Below, one piece after another: positions 27,369 to 39,656 of a stretch of DNA of 64,000 nt. Below the pieces are notes generated by a model. The model made no database searches. It saw only the letters and a program-made list of their open reading frames with translations, and was not told the DNA's origin. Positions within the stretch are counted from its first letter, which is position 1. Each line of letters begins with the position of its first letter. Source of the DNA: Tubulanus polymorphus (lineage: Eukaryota > Nemertea > Palaeonemertea > Tubulaniformes > Tubulanidae); assembly GCF_964204645.1 (NCBI RefSeq), contig NC_134029.1, positions 1,435,001 to 1,499,000 on the forward strand, given 5' to 3'. The position numbers and the translations under genes were made by a program.

Positions 27369-28446
27369 AACAGACTCCGCACTCAAGTCTGATCTTTTGA
27401 CTAGAGAGTGATATCTGAGTAGGATGGTACAGTAGACTCCGCTCAAGTCAGATCTTTTGACTTGAGAGTGATATCTGAGTAGGATGGTACAGTAGACTCC
27501 GCTCAAGTCTGATCTTTTGACTAGAGAGTGATATCTGAGTAGGATGGTACAGTAGACTCCGCTCAAGTCTGATCTTTTGACTTGAGAGTGATATCTGAGT
27601 TGGATGGTACAGTAGACTCCGCTCAAGTCTGATCTTTTGACTAGAGAGTGATATCTGAGTAGGATGGTACAGTAGACTCCGCTCAAGTCTGATCTTTTGA
27701 CTTGAGAGTGATATCTGAGTTGGATGGTACAGTAGACTCCGCTCAAGTCTGATCTTTTGACTAGAGAGTGATATCTGAGTAGGATGGTACAGTAGACTCC
27801 GCTCAAGTCTGATCTTTTGACTTGAGAGTGATATCTGAGTAGGATGGTACAGTAGACTCCGCTCAAGTCTGATCTTTTGACTTGAGAGTGATATCTGAGT
27901 TGGATGGTACAGTAGACTCCGCTCAAGTCTGATCTTTTGACTTGAGAGTGATATCTGAGTAGGATGGTACAGTAGACTCCGCTCAAGTCTGATCTTTTGA
28001 CTTGAGAGTGATATCTGAGTTGGATGGTACAGTAGACTCCGCTCAAGTCTGATCTTTTGACTTGAGAGTGATATCTGAGTTGGATGGTACAGTAGACTCC
28101 GCTCAAGTCTGATCTTTTGACTAGAGAGTGATATCTGAGTAGGATGGTACAGTAGACTCCGCTCAAGTCTGATCTTTTGACTAGAGAGTGATATCTGAGT
28201 AGGATGGTACAGTAGACTCCGCTCAAGTCTGATCTTTTGATTTGAGATTGATATCTGAGTTGGATGGTACAGTAGACTCCGCTTTAGTCTGATCTTTTGA
28301 CTTGAGAGCGATATCTGAGTTGGATGGTACAGTAGACTCAGCTCAAGTCTGATCTTTTGACTTGAGAGCGATATCTGAGTTGGATGGTACAGTAGACTCC
28401 GCTCAAGTCTGATCTTTTGACTTGAGAGTGATATCTGAGTTGGATG
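27369..28446. repeat. 60-bp satellite array, about 18 copies, each with a hairpin
   Basis: The 60-bp unit repeats with almost no length change. Each unit contains CTCAAGTC-TGATCTTTT-GACTTGAG, an 8-bp perfect inverted repeat with a 9-base loop. Some units carry GACTAGAG instead, which breaks one pair. A second variable site is AGTAGG or AGTTGG. The rightmost units (from 28201) are the most diverged. Because 60 is divisible by three, two minus-strand frames stay open with 20-residue repeats; with no start context, splice sites or conservation these are repeat artefacts. Confidence 0.96.
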
Positions 28447-28514
28447 ATACATGTACCATCCAATTCAAATATCGTTCTGAAGTCAAAGAGATCTGACTTA
28501 AGCAGGTCTTCTGT
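28447..28514. repeat. Inverted, diverged copy of the 60-bp satellite unit
   Basis: Directly after the last unit, the sequence from GTACCATCC (28453) through GAAGTCAAAGAGATCTGACT to TCTTCTGT reads as the reverse complement of the array unit with several substitutions. The junction at 28441-28462 is a near-perfect 22-bp palindrome. The array therefore ends head-to-head with one old inverted copy. Confidence 0.85.
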
Positions 28515-29397
28515 GTTTTCTATTGTTCTAAATGATATAAGACTATTTCCAGCGCGCTGAAAGTGAATACGATCTATCGGAAAGCTGGGTTTTGTGGTGT
28601 ACACACTGAAGACGGTAATTTTCACGATTCGAAGTGTTTATTAATTTATAGTAAATTGCGTGAGAGACAAAAGACTGCAGGTAAGTACGCGTAGGAAACG
28701 CCCAGAGCTATAGATATTGACAGGTACTCTGTAGACCGCTTCAAACATGCACTCTCATTTCCGTGCATCAATAATACCAAGATGAAGCTGCCATCAGTCA
28801 TTTGCTTTCATATTTGTAAATATTACATATAATTGTTCCGACAGATTTGACTTCTCCCATGATAGAATTAAACTAGTCAAAAGTGCGTCGGTAATTTCGA
28901 AGAAAAACGGACACTAGAACGTAGAATGTTTGGATAGATGGATATGTTTCGTGATCATAATTAAACGATGTTTTAGAAAGAATTGAGTACCTCCCAAAAA
29001 TATCGATGAACGCAAAATGATTCATATTATCTTGTGACCCCGGGCCAAGAGTTCTCGTGATTGGGTCGATAGGTTTATCATCTTTCGGCATCTGTCATAA
29101 CAAATCCAACCAGATAATATTTCAGAATTCATACTCTTTGGAGTCCGCCTGTAGCAAGCGAGGATCCAACAGGTGTCGCTAGTGTGTATTCAGATTCGAA
29201 TTCAGTGAAAATCTATTAAATCCTCGCTTAAAATCGCGCTACCTCAAGAGTTTATCAAGATTTCTGTTGAGGGATGAAAATTCATTGAAATAGAACTATA
29301 TTTTGACCAAATTGTCGCCATCTAGCCGGAGAACTGGTTTCATGTTCGAATCGATAACTCAATAACTATTGTTCTTCTTTCTTCCTATATCGAGACT
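28515..29397. other. Intergenic, one dispersed repeat fragment
   Basis: No gene was found. At 29150-29190 the words AGCGAGGATCCA and AGGTGTCGCTAG match a second copy at 45668-45705. Confidence 0.45.
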
Positions 29398-29403
29398 TTT
29401 ATT
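29398..29403 (-). promoter_or_regulatory. Candidate polyadenylation signal for the minus-strand gene
   Basis: AATAAA on the minus strand. It is the first exact one I noticed downstream of the stop at 31213, which would imply a 3' UTR of about 1.8 kb. A variant signal closer to the stop is possible. Confidence 0.3.
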
Positions 29404-31212
29404 CAACTATGTATAACAAACTTTTATCTAAATCTAAATCTGCCATGGTTCTATCATTTACCTGTATGTTTATAACCTTTACAATAATAACAGAGCACGG
29501 GTGCAAAACCAATTCTTTTTTACATCATATATTTACATTAAATGTATTACGCGTGTGCAAGTATTTACATTATATAGAATTGCACATTTCACAACATTAT
29601 TTCCTTCTTTCTCGAATTACTGAATCGATTCAGCCGTTTGTTAAAAATCAAACGTTATATCAGCGTAGTCTTTCCATTCATTCACTTGCATCTGCTTCGA
29701 TATTTCTAAAGCAACCACTGAAATTCATGTTTTAAAACAACTTCAATATTCACAGCATATTCCTTTAAATGATAACAATACGGACAGTATCGACTACACA
29801 AGTCACTCGATGATTTACTCGAGGATCTATTATAGGTGCGCGGGGTTAGTATTTATGTATGTTCTAGAAAGTACTTGGCACTTGGAGTAGCTACCATGAA
29901 TCAGATGCCCGAGAACCAGCTCCACAGTTCTGAGTTCAGATTTGACTCAAGAGTTGAAAATGAACTGACTTCAAAGTAATATTCAACTCACAACTTTGGA
30001 ACTGGATTCAGGAGTGCAAGGTCCGATTAAACACTTTACAGAGGTAAGACGCAACCAAACTAGAGGTAATACACACCCCACCCAAACAAGAGGTAATACA
30101 GTTGCAACCGATCGCGTGCAAGCAGCCGCAAAATTGACCTACGCCCGCCTAGTTATATATATATTTATCTAATATTCTTGAGACAATATCAAAGGTCAAT
30201 TTAGCTCCGTTTTCCTATCATTTCAAATAATCTAAATCATTCTCTCTCGCACGAATATAAACATTTTATACAACAATAAACTTTTCTCACATTTCACACG
30301 AAGATGTTCATTAATCGATTTGATTTCGTGTCGTTTGATTCCGCTACTCATCAACGTGATAATCACATTAACATTTACACGCAGGATTTTGCTGGATAAT
30401 ATTTTAATACGCGCCACGTAGAAATAAATAAATAATACACAGATAATAATAATATACAAGATGAAATAATGAAATGCATCGAAAGCTTGGATCACAGGTC
30501 GGCAATTTGCTTAAATTATATCTAATCAAATAAAACTATAAATCACGAATAGTAAAAATAAGGGAGACCATAAAAATCGACCGGAATATAGTACGTATAT
30601 ATGTGTTAAATAGCACTAGTTTGATAGCTTCATTAAAGGAGATTTTCATTCGCTTCTTAAAAAGCACGATTGAAATAGATATCGATTAAATATTGGATGA
30701 GTGATACTTGTATAACAATGAACTACCTCGGACATCATACAGCGTATTGGGTACTATCCGTACAGAATGTCTTACAGCCGTCTATTTCGATAAGGATGTT
30801 ACATGTACTAACCTAAAACAGGGCCAGCGAAAAACAACATATTATTCTCCACTAAGATAAACTACATTAATACATTTTACAGAAAGCAGCTTGATTAAAT
30901 AAAGTACATAAATCGCCTAATAAGGCTTCGCATGGAAAGACTATCAGGGTCCGACAACTAACTTGCATTCAGTAAGTCATTTTTCACGTAATGTATTTAT
31001 ATGGAGAGTGTATTAACGAGATGTCTTTAAATTATAAGAGTTTTAATTCAACGTGTTCCTGGGATAGTTGTGTCTTGTCATGCATTCTTACTTTTAGTAG
31101 GTCTAAAAGTGCCATGGAAATCGTGACGCCCAATCCATGCTGACAGGACCAACTCATAATCATGACTCTGAACTTAACGGCAATATGATTACATTCGAAT
31201 ATCGATGGCGCC
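29404..31212 (-). other. Probable 3' flank / 3' UTR of gene 1
   Basis: AT-rich, with no supportable coding exon. It contains a fragment of the dispersed CCACAGTTCTGAGTTCAG family at 29925-30010, and three short copies of AGAGGTAA(T/G)AC at 30040-30108. Confidence 0.4.
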
Positions 31213-33656
31213 TTATTTCTTGTTTTCAGAACAACAAAAGCAATTACAAACGTATTCTACGAAATAAGCGAAAGAACCCCAAATACCGGGCGGGAATACA
31301 GGCGTCAACGACCTTGAATTTTCACCTTCATGCATGAGACTGGTATTAGAAGTGACACTATCAGTCAGAGAGGAACATTCACTCGTTTTTCGTTGGCGTT
31401 TTTTCTTCGTTTTCAAAGGAGTCATTTCGATATCGCTATCGGCTACGAAACCTTCATTTCTCAACACGAAATCGGCGTCAGACACGCACGTTTTCATATC
31501 TTCGCAAAAGAGGGCGCTGTCGGAGTTTATTTCGAGTTCGTTACTTCCGGCGGTGGCTAGTTCGTCGTGCGGGGACATTTCCCGCATCAGGATTCCATCC
31601 TCAGCGCTGATCGTGTATTCATCATCCACGTCATCATCGGCGTAACCTTGATCCGACGGTTCGCGGTCGATTTCAGGACACATCAACAACGGCACCGAAA
31701 CGTCCGGTTCCCGCCCGTCTGCGCCGCTCCGGTCAGATGCATGCTCCTTCTTCGCGGCTCCTTTTATCTCCGTCTCTGGAAGATTTACCCCGCATTCAAC
31801 ACAGGACGCGACATCGGGTAGAACTGTTTTTGACTCGTTTTCACTCGTCGTGTTTGTTAGATTGTCGTCGATATCGTCGTGAACGCTCGATAGAGCCTTC
31901 TGTAGAATTACATCGACGAAACTCTTGGCGAACTGGATCTGACCAGGAATATCAGCGCTGGGAACTATAGGTTCAGTGTCTGAGCTACGCTCTGTCTCGC
32001 AGCGAATCAACTCGGCTTCTTCTAATTGGAATGTCGTAGTTCTATCAGGAATATCATTTACAGTGGAATCGACGCAAGCACTAATATTACTACTACAAAC
32101 CCGCTCCTCACTAGAAATATCATCGCCTTCCTCCTCTACTCGCTCAAGCGAGGATACATCATGCGCGAGGGGAAGTTTGTGTTTAGCGAGAATTATTTCT
32201 ATTTCGTCGTTGCTACAAGGTTCAATTACTGAACTCTTTGATTCGGCGGTTTCTACCGGTGTTTCATAGTTGTCTGCGCGATATTCTTCCGTAACGTCAA
32301 CTTCCAACAGAGCAGCGATATCACCACTACGACTTTCATCAGTAGCGACAGTTTCACGTCCGTCGTTCTCGACTGTCTCTGGCGCCGTGATGACAGAATT
32401 ACGAATTTCTCGCTTTTCTTGCTTATCAGTTTCGGAATTGATTTCGTCGTGATTCAACGCCGCCGTTGTATCGGCGGTGAAATGTTTGAGATTTAGTGAT
32501 ACGATATCGGGCAGGTTTTCGACGAGGGGTCCATTAGTCTCTCGTTGAATAATACCGTGAAATGAGAATTCGGTAAATTTAGTCGCGCGCAGTCGCTCGA
32601 TACAATAGCGATCACAGTCGTCGCATGGCTGCCATCGGGGTCCCGAGTAAGCTCCGTTCATTTCCCTATTTGTCGATAAATTCTCACCTAAATCCCACGA
32701 AACATGATTAGTAATCGTATCTTTAATTCGTCCCTTCGTATCTACAGAGCTTTCTCGCGTTACATCATTACTGTCTCTGCAGTAGGAGGAAAGCTGTTCT
32801 AGGGAATCTCTCAAATGAGTGAACAACTTCGGAACTACGTCAACAGTCGGTGAGATGTCACTGCTAACGTCTGAGGAAGCTTTCGAATCGTCGCTCGTTT
32901 GAGATTCGACCGTCGGGCTAGGCGTCAATAGCAGACGGTTTTGTCTTTCATCCGAATTATTCAGAACGTTCTCGTCGTGAACACGTTCGTTATTCGTATC
33001 GCGAATACATATCTCGACGATCGACGGCTGAGTTGAGACGGGCTCGCCGAATATATCTATCACAGTCGTTTGAGGAAGATCGAAATCGCTTCCTAACTGG
33101 AACTGGTCGTGAGTCGTTTCTAACATCGAGTCCTCTACTGTATTTCCGTCTCGGAGACACCCGTTACTCATCGCAGTATCGGTACTGTCCGCTTCCAGTA
33201 GATCCGGGTCGGAGGTTTGTCGCTCCATTTTGTGTGGTACTTCAATCAGCGATAGAGGAACGTCTTTATGATGTGGTTCTGTGACTGGTATCAGATACTG
33301 CGTGAAATCGTTTGGATCAACGACTCCATCTGAATGCTGATTCGGCGGACTCGATTCTGAATTATTATCACCATCTGCACCGTTGTGTTGTTTATTGGTT
33401 TCTTCTTCAGTTTGATTGGAATTGTTTGAATTAAAACGTCTGCCACACGGCTCACCGTTATGAAACGGTAGATTTCCTTCCATAACGACGTGTTGATGAT
33501 TTCCCTGATGCTCGACCGGTTCCGACTCGTCGTCGTCGCTGAGTAGAAATACTTCATCGTCGCTCTCAATAGTTAGATCCAACCCTTCAGATAGTTCACT
33601 ACTCGACTTCAACTGAAAGCTACCGAGCAGAAAGTACGGAAGCTGCTGACTCGAGC
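31213..33656 (-). CDS. Gene 1, terminal coding exon
   Basis: A 2444-base last exon with acceptor TTTTTTGTAG|GCTCG. It continues the frame as SSQQLPYFLLGSFQLKSSSE and ends SENKK-stop. Acidic Ser/Thr-rich sequence dominates. Local features are a RWQPCDDCDRYC cysteine cluster, the basic patch and the Cys-rich tail. It is the longest credible open frame in the window. Confidence 0.93.
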
Positions 33657-36216
33657 CTACAAAAAATGAATGAGTTTTTTCATGAAATTTCTGAGAAAGT
33701 GTATTGACCTTCCTGGTACCGGGGATTCGATGGTATGCAAATAAATTACAGCTTAATGACAGAATTCGTATTTGGCATGTCTTTTACAAACCCACTTGTG
33801 ACACCAGCCGGTAGTGAAACAAGGGGTACGATATCGACAAATTTACATAATTGTTATTCAAATGTTAAATACCATTCCTGCGGAACAAGTATTGATTACC
33901 TTTGTGAACTGGTAATGAATCTAATGCCCACATGATGCTGGGTAGATTCCATTTAGCCAGGTGAAGATGGTGCTGATCGTGAACGTAAGTATTTCTCCTC
34001 GGACATTCACCTCGAGTTATTTTACCGTTTCTCTTGTTCATGACGACCCAGCGCCAGTCGTAAACCGAATGCTGCAAACATAACCATAATATCTCAACAT
34101 ATTCTACCAACCATCGAGTACAACTTAACTTTACACCAGTAAAGAAGGTTACCGTCAATATAGGTGTCTACATAATGCTTTAAAAATGGTCAAAATTGTA
34201 TAACATCTTAATATCCCCCAACATCTTAACAACATTCACACATTGATAGAATGGTTAAAAATAGATACAAGTGACAGAAACATATAAAGGTCCCTACAGT
34301 GTTCTATGGCTTAAATCATAACTTTTACTATAGATTTTCTCGATCATTTTACCTTCGGTAAACAGCAAACAGCGAACCACCAACCATCACCGGGAGGAAG
34401 CTCAACTGCCCGCAAAGCATTCGATCTATCCCTCGAGCCGAGCGGTGGGGCTGAGCCGATAACTGCTGGATTCTCACCAGCCAGGGCCACATGTTGAGTT
34501 AGGAAGACTACGAGTATTTGACCCAGTTCTGACGCCTTCTGTAGAGCGAATTCGGTAACACCAATCTGAGACAAGGCCCAGCCTAGTTTTTCGCGTTCTT
34601 TGTCCCATTTTCGGATCTCGTTGGATGGCTCTGTGGAAGACAAAAACGAAAGTGATGATAACTCCATATTTTTATAGCCTTTTGTTCAAGAATGGCTCGG
34701 GTCTTCCGGGATATCTTAATCAATGGACCCGGGGACCGTTTCACGAGAACGCCTATCGTAGCGAATGAAACTAAAGATCTCTCTATGAAACGGCCCCGCT
34801 GATTTTTAAGGGACAGCGTTGACTAGATGATGAAATATGGCCGATACTACTGCACTGCTTAGAAAATGAAATTAGCCAAACTGTCGCTCGTCGACTGACA
34901 ATGAACGACAAAGTTATGGAATAATCGCGTATGCGGCCATAAAACCAGGCAGCAAATATACGGAACGGGTCGATCGGATACCGAGGAAGGACAGTACTAT
35001 GATTGATAGCTCTGTTCAAATCATGTCAGCATAAATTAACCTTTTGCCGTATCAATTGATTTCTATGCTTCACGCATGTCGCTCATATTTGAGCTCCTCG
35101 CGGAATGTGTAGGAGGGTATATATGCTTCTCATAAAATAGATTGGTTTTCTACTTCGATCCCGTTTGTACTGCGTCCTTGACCGGATACTCGACGCACAA
35201 AGAGAAGAAAGGATAGGTCTATCAATTTTTGTTGTTAATTTCCGAAATTGTTCTAACGAATTTTACGATACGTTTTTTCAACTGTATTATATTTCTCGAC
35301 GAGTTTCTAGAGGAAATTAGCTTCGACGTGGGAAATAACGTGGTGCGTTTTCTGTTCGTTTCCCGGAGGAATATCAAATTTCGCAGCTTAAAAAAACAGC
35401 GTTTACAACCAGTTAAAACGTTTTAACATTCAATAATTAACTGCTTTAAACTAAAACTTCAATACAATTGCATCGTTTTGTGTCATATCGTTTTTAGTGT
35501 TTCAGAAAACCTACGAATAAGGCGATTTTTCACAAAGATTCCATGAGTCAATTTTACGGTATTTTTCAACTACTGTATTGTCGTTTTCACTCGAAAAATA
35601 ACCATACAATTTCAAGTCTAATTTGATTCACTGAAGTTTCTAGAGATTCACTACAGTGTGCGTATATCTGAAATAAGAGCTATCATACCTACAGACGGTT
35701 GCGCAATCAGTCAAGGGTAGAATCTGAACTAGCTTTCAGCGCGATCGGTTATTCGCTCGTTAGAGTTAAGAATATTTCGGTAACATACGCAACGTGTTTA
35801 TAGCAGAGTTCAGTAGACAACATAGTTCTTTACCTATTATATATACTGAATATACTTATTGAACTCGAAGTGTGCATTTACTCATTTCATTTCATTAGCA
35901 TTCTCGTGCCAAAATAAAGTTTTTCGGAGAAGGAATTTTTATTCAGATTCTATTCATCTCGCTAATGCGCCCTGTTTCTTTACTATAGAATTATTTCATC
36001 TAAAGATCAATAGAAGTTATTTACATCACCGATATCTCAGGTTTTTTATAAGCTATTGTAGTTTATATATAGTTTACCTTTGAATGTGTTCACATCGCTG
36101 GCATTGATCCATCTTTGAAATGGTACAGCTCCGCTGTTTATCGGGTAATATTTCATAGGCGGCGACAAGAGACCATTTTCCCCCTCGTCCTGATTATCGT
36201 CCCCAACTTGGGACAT
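31213..36216 (-). CDS. Four-exon gene 1: unidentified acidic protein of about 1010 residues with Cys-rich tail
   Basis: Coding exons on the minus strand are 36216-36078, 34630-34353, 34071-33900 and 33656-31213 (stop included). All borders are GT-AG. Phases run 1, 0, 1 and sum to 1011 codons without an internal stop. Residues 1-196 come from three small exons and look compact and conserved: KWDKEREKLGWALSQIGVTE, a hydrophobic helix, GDGWWFAVCCLPK, then VYDWRWVVMNK and HLAKWNLPSIMWALDSLP. The rest is long, acidic and Ser/Thr-rich, hence probably disordered. Near 947-953 lies a basic KKKRQRK patch, and the last 24 residues (GIWGSFAYFVEYV then CNCFCCS) form a short hydrophobic, possibly acylated tail. 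I do not recognise the family. The tail suggests membrane association, which is inference. The ATG lies 3 bases after a splice acceptor, so a 5' UTR exon should lie upstream. Confidence 0.85.
33900..34071 (-). CDS. Gene 1, coding exon 3
   Basis: The acceptor is TATGTTTGCAG|CATTCG and the donor is CACAAAG|GTAATC. It is 172 bases, starting HSVYDWRWVVMNKRNGK and ending WALDSLPVHK. It is rich in Trp and His, unlike the acidic last exon. Confidence 0.82.
34353..34630 (-). CDS. Gene 1, coding exon 2
   Basis: The acceptor is TTTTGTCTTCCACAG and the donor is CCGAAG|GTAAAA. It is 278 bases, entered in phase 1 and left in phase 0. It carries the WALSQIGVTEFALQKASELG helix-like segment and GDGWWFAVCCLPK. 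Confidence 0.82.
34728..34798. mobile_element. Short MITE with CCGTTTCA-type inverted ends (intron 1 of gene 1)
   Basis: The left end is CCCGGGGACCGTTTCACGAG and the right end is CTATGAAACGGCCCCG, which is its inverse. The same end sequence occurs at 51314-51403 and 59381-59481. It is about 70 bp, non-coding, and lies inside intron 34631-36077. No clear target duplication was seen. Confidence 0.6.
36078..36216 (-). CDS. Gene 1, coding exon 1
   Basis: It encodes 46 residues starting MSQVGDDNQDEGENG and ending NASDVNTFK, plus one base. The donor is AAAG|GTAAAC. Upstream on the minus strand, TTTCTATTTTCAG|TGAATG places the start just behind an acceptor. Confidence 0.75.
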
Positions 36217-37746
36217 TCACTGAAAATAGAAACCGCACAGACAAACATGTGTCATAGTTGAGTTTGATTAGACCAAATAAACCTCTATCAAATCTATATC
36301 ACTCAAATAAAGCAACATATTTCCATGTGACACATATTTGCTTAAATTTAGGAATTAGTAGAATAAATAGACTGCGTTGATACAAAGACAGTTAAAAGAA
36401 TTGTCGTGAGCTCCGTTCCGCTACCTTGAGGAAATTTAGTGGTTCTACGAGTAGATTTGAAATAACTAAGGTGTCTATCACGAGTAAATCCTGCTTTTAG
36501 ATTTGAGATAACTTGACGTGAAGGTGCAGATGAATTTTCCCTTTTTGAGTACGACTGCAAAAATAAAAGGCTACCAAAATATAACTTTCCAAAAGCGATT
36601 ATTGAACTCTGTATACTGGTACCAGAAATCAAGGGATAGAATCCCGAGGTCTGAAGGAATCATTATCACCTCATTCAATATTGAGACATAGTTTGCGTTG
36701 ATCGAGCGAAAAAACCTACGCGTTATTGTACGGTTTGTACGGTTTTTATATCGAGTGACGATCTCCGAAGAGGTCAAGGCCGTAAAATTGATCCGACCGT
36801 AATCAAAAAATCAATCTTCCGCATAAATCATGAGATTTTTCTCGCAGACGATCAGACGTTTATTCAATGCTGTAGTGGCGTTCAGCCAGCTTCCTTCATG
36901 CTGAACATGCAACGATCTTACAGTTCGAACCTCCAAATCTTTGAATATTTCGATTGAATATTATGTGATGCAATTTTGTGATTTGTGTAACTATTTAATG
37001 CGGTAAATAATGTTTATCTATATTGATACTTAGTAAGAGTTCTGTGTGAGTCTGTGCACTACGTCATCGACATTGGCGTTTCAAAATAACGACTACAATG
37101 AATTTTGGCGGTTTTTTGCAATTGAAGTATTTGTATAGCTGTTATTCTATTTTTGATAAATCTTAATAATTACATTTGAGAGGATGTGCATTACATCATC
37201 AATATCGGTGCTAGACTGGTTGCCGGTCAATTCAATTCAATCATCGATATATTCAAATCCAAAATAACTTTATTGATCCTTAATATTATAGATGTGTGAT
37301 ATAGTATTCATTCGCGGTCTAGAGGAGATAAACTCGGTGATGACCGCTGAAGATAACAGTGAAACTGTATGCATGAAATCATGCTGTTCATTTCACTCGA
37401 TACCGTTCATTAGCCGTTCATTAGCGTTGCCTTCACTATCGCTCCCTTGCTGTTAATTGATATGATTTATATATATGTAACTTCTCTGACCGCTCTCTAA
37501 CCACAGTAATAAACACAGTAACTCGAATTTAATTCAATCAACCCCCCTTCAATTTTACATCAGAGTTTACAGTTATATTGATGTTATGTACGGACGTCAT
37601 CTACGTACATATTGTCCACTCGCGTCATATTGGACACATCGAATGACAGTGTGAACCTTTTACTTCAGTAAGTTGCTTAAGTTTTACGTCCAAAATGACG
37701 CGCTATGACATCAGACATATTGTTTCTATAGACCTTGTCCACGTGA
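36217..37746. other. 5' flank of gene 1, no promoter identified
   Basis: The gene 1 start abuts an acceptor, so the real promoter is probably further upstream beyond an untranslated exon that I could not locate. No coding exon or repeat was recognised here. Confidence 0.4.
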
Positions 37747-37862
37747 CGTCACAACGTTTAGTAGTAATATTGGCCGTCAAGCGCAAGCGGCTAAAACTGA
37801 AGTCGAAAATCTGCGTAGACGGCCATTTGACGGCCAATATGACGAAAAATAAAATGTGACGC
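37747..37862. repeat. Imperfect inverted repeat, MITE-like hairpin
   Basis: A perfect 14-bp arm pair, ATATTGGCCGTCAA (37767-37780) and TTGACGGCCAATAT (37827-37840), is extended outward imperfectly to GACGTCACA on the left and TGTGACG on the right. Total span is about 115 bp. No target duplication was defined. Confidence 0.6.
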
Positions 37863-39648
37863 CTGAAGATGAAATATATAGAAATGCGATATGAAATAAT
37901 AAAGAGTTTTTGGTGATTGCCGATATCTGACCAAAACCACTCCCTGTCAACGATCAATTCTCATACAGTGATTTCACACATTTTTTCCGACGTTGATATC
38001 ATTTATTCCGTTATTGTCAGAATATAATCAATAAGAGCCTCTATTTCGCGTGACCTCGAATGAATAAATCTCGTTTAGTTCGTGTTTATTCAACGCTCCA
38101 GTAGTGCTGATAATAAACCACGTAATGGCGTGTAGAACACGCGCACCTGTTCAATCTGTCCGTACATTGTATCCGAATCTTTAGATTTTTCGGCGAGAAA
38201 TATTGCCATGGTAACATAATTAGAAGGCGCGAAATCGCTTCGAGATACACTTGATATGAGGTAGTTTTTTCCTATCGACTCGTTGAGACTTACACGCTTT
38301 TTTTTCTGACATTGAGTTAAATGTAGTAATGTCGTTTTTACCTTGAAATAGCGAGATTATATGCCTCTTATTCATTTGATTGATTTGACCTGAATTAAGC
38401 CTTATTTTGACATGTTGCTTACATCCGCGGGGAGCGGAACATGGACGGGGTTTGATTTTGAAATCGGAAAGTACAGATTAAGTCGGAAGATCGGTAAAAT
38501 TTACAGAATTTTTGAAGTCATCGTAAATTTTGCAGTAAATTCGTAGATCAACGAAATGATTTCCTCGATTGATGAAATCTGTTTTAACGGTTGATTTATG
38601 AAGTATTTGTGAATATTTACCTGATGATTATCGTTATCCGTTTTCATTCACTAAATGAATAAAGGCACTGGCGAAATTTACAGATTGTCAAGCGGTAGTA
38701 GAATATGCTGCTCTTCTGACATCGTCACTAAACCATCATCTAATTGATCATTGTCTTCTCACTTCTATCTCTGTCTCTCTGTAAGATACAGAAAAAGAAA
38801 TGCGTCTTCATATTTTGCTTGTCTCACAACGACCTTTCTGAAGCCGGGATCGCTTTTACTGTGACGTCACAGCTTTCCGACATGCGTATGAAACTGATTC
38901 ATTGAATGAGATTCGATTTCACCAGAGATTTTCATAATAATTGGCGGAACAAGGTTTTCACTGCGTCTTATTATAGAAAAACAAAGCATCATCAATTCTA
39001 AACCGTGTTATATCTCGACGCGCAATGTTAGAGACATCAGTCGAGATGAAACCTCGTCAGAATACTCTCTATCCTTACAAGCTGATAAAGCGTTATTAAT
39101 AGTGTGTGCTTAGCTCAAGATGGCCCATTCTAGTTATACATACAATGTCCCCAAGATACTGAGCTCTTTCTTGCTATCTGCAATATATTAACGCACATAT
39201 AGCCTACAATTAGTGTGGTATAATATAGATTGATTTAGCTTGTTTTTTTCTAAGGGTTACTTAAGGAAAATTTGAGCGTGTAATGGTGAAATTAACGAAA
39301 GCCATTAGTCGCGGGAATAATAACTAACAACGTTTTAAAAGCTTAAGTGCGCCCAAAGGGAATTTGCTATGAATTTGTACATAAAGTATATGTGATTAAG
39401 GCGACGAGATACTCGTATACGACTGGCCTTTACGTGCATCTGATACGTGACCTGAAGAATGATATCAATTGTAAATCTGAGTTGTTTGCAGTGAATATAA
39501 AAAGAATAATTCTTATCAATCCAATTGATTTTTGATACAGCTATTGCAGTTTGAACCCGTGGTCGTCCCGACTCAGTAGCGGTCCATTATCATTTCATCT
39601 ACCCACAGTCTGTGATATAGCGAACATATCAAGACGGCAAACAAACCT
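37863..39648. other. Intergenic, no feature seen
   Basis: AT-rich sequence with no supportable gene. Confidence 0.45.
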
Positions 39649-39656
39649 TCCACAGA

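Noticed and set aside
27363-28452. Two long minus-strand open frames with 20-residue repeats (287 and 334 codons)
   Set aside because: They exist because the 60-bp satellite unit is divisible by three and free of stops in two frames. Two overlapping frames cannot both be explained as genes, and there is no start context or splice signal.
33291-33569. 92-codon minus-strand frame
   Set aside because: It lies wholly inside the terminal exon of gene 1 in another frame.
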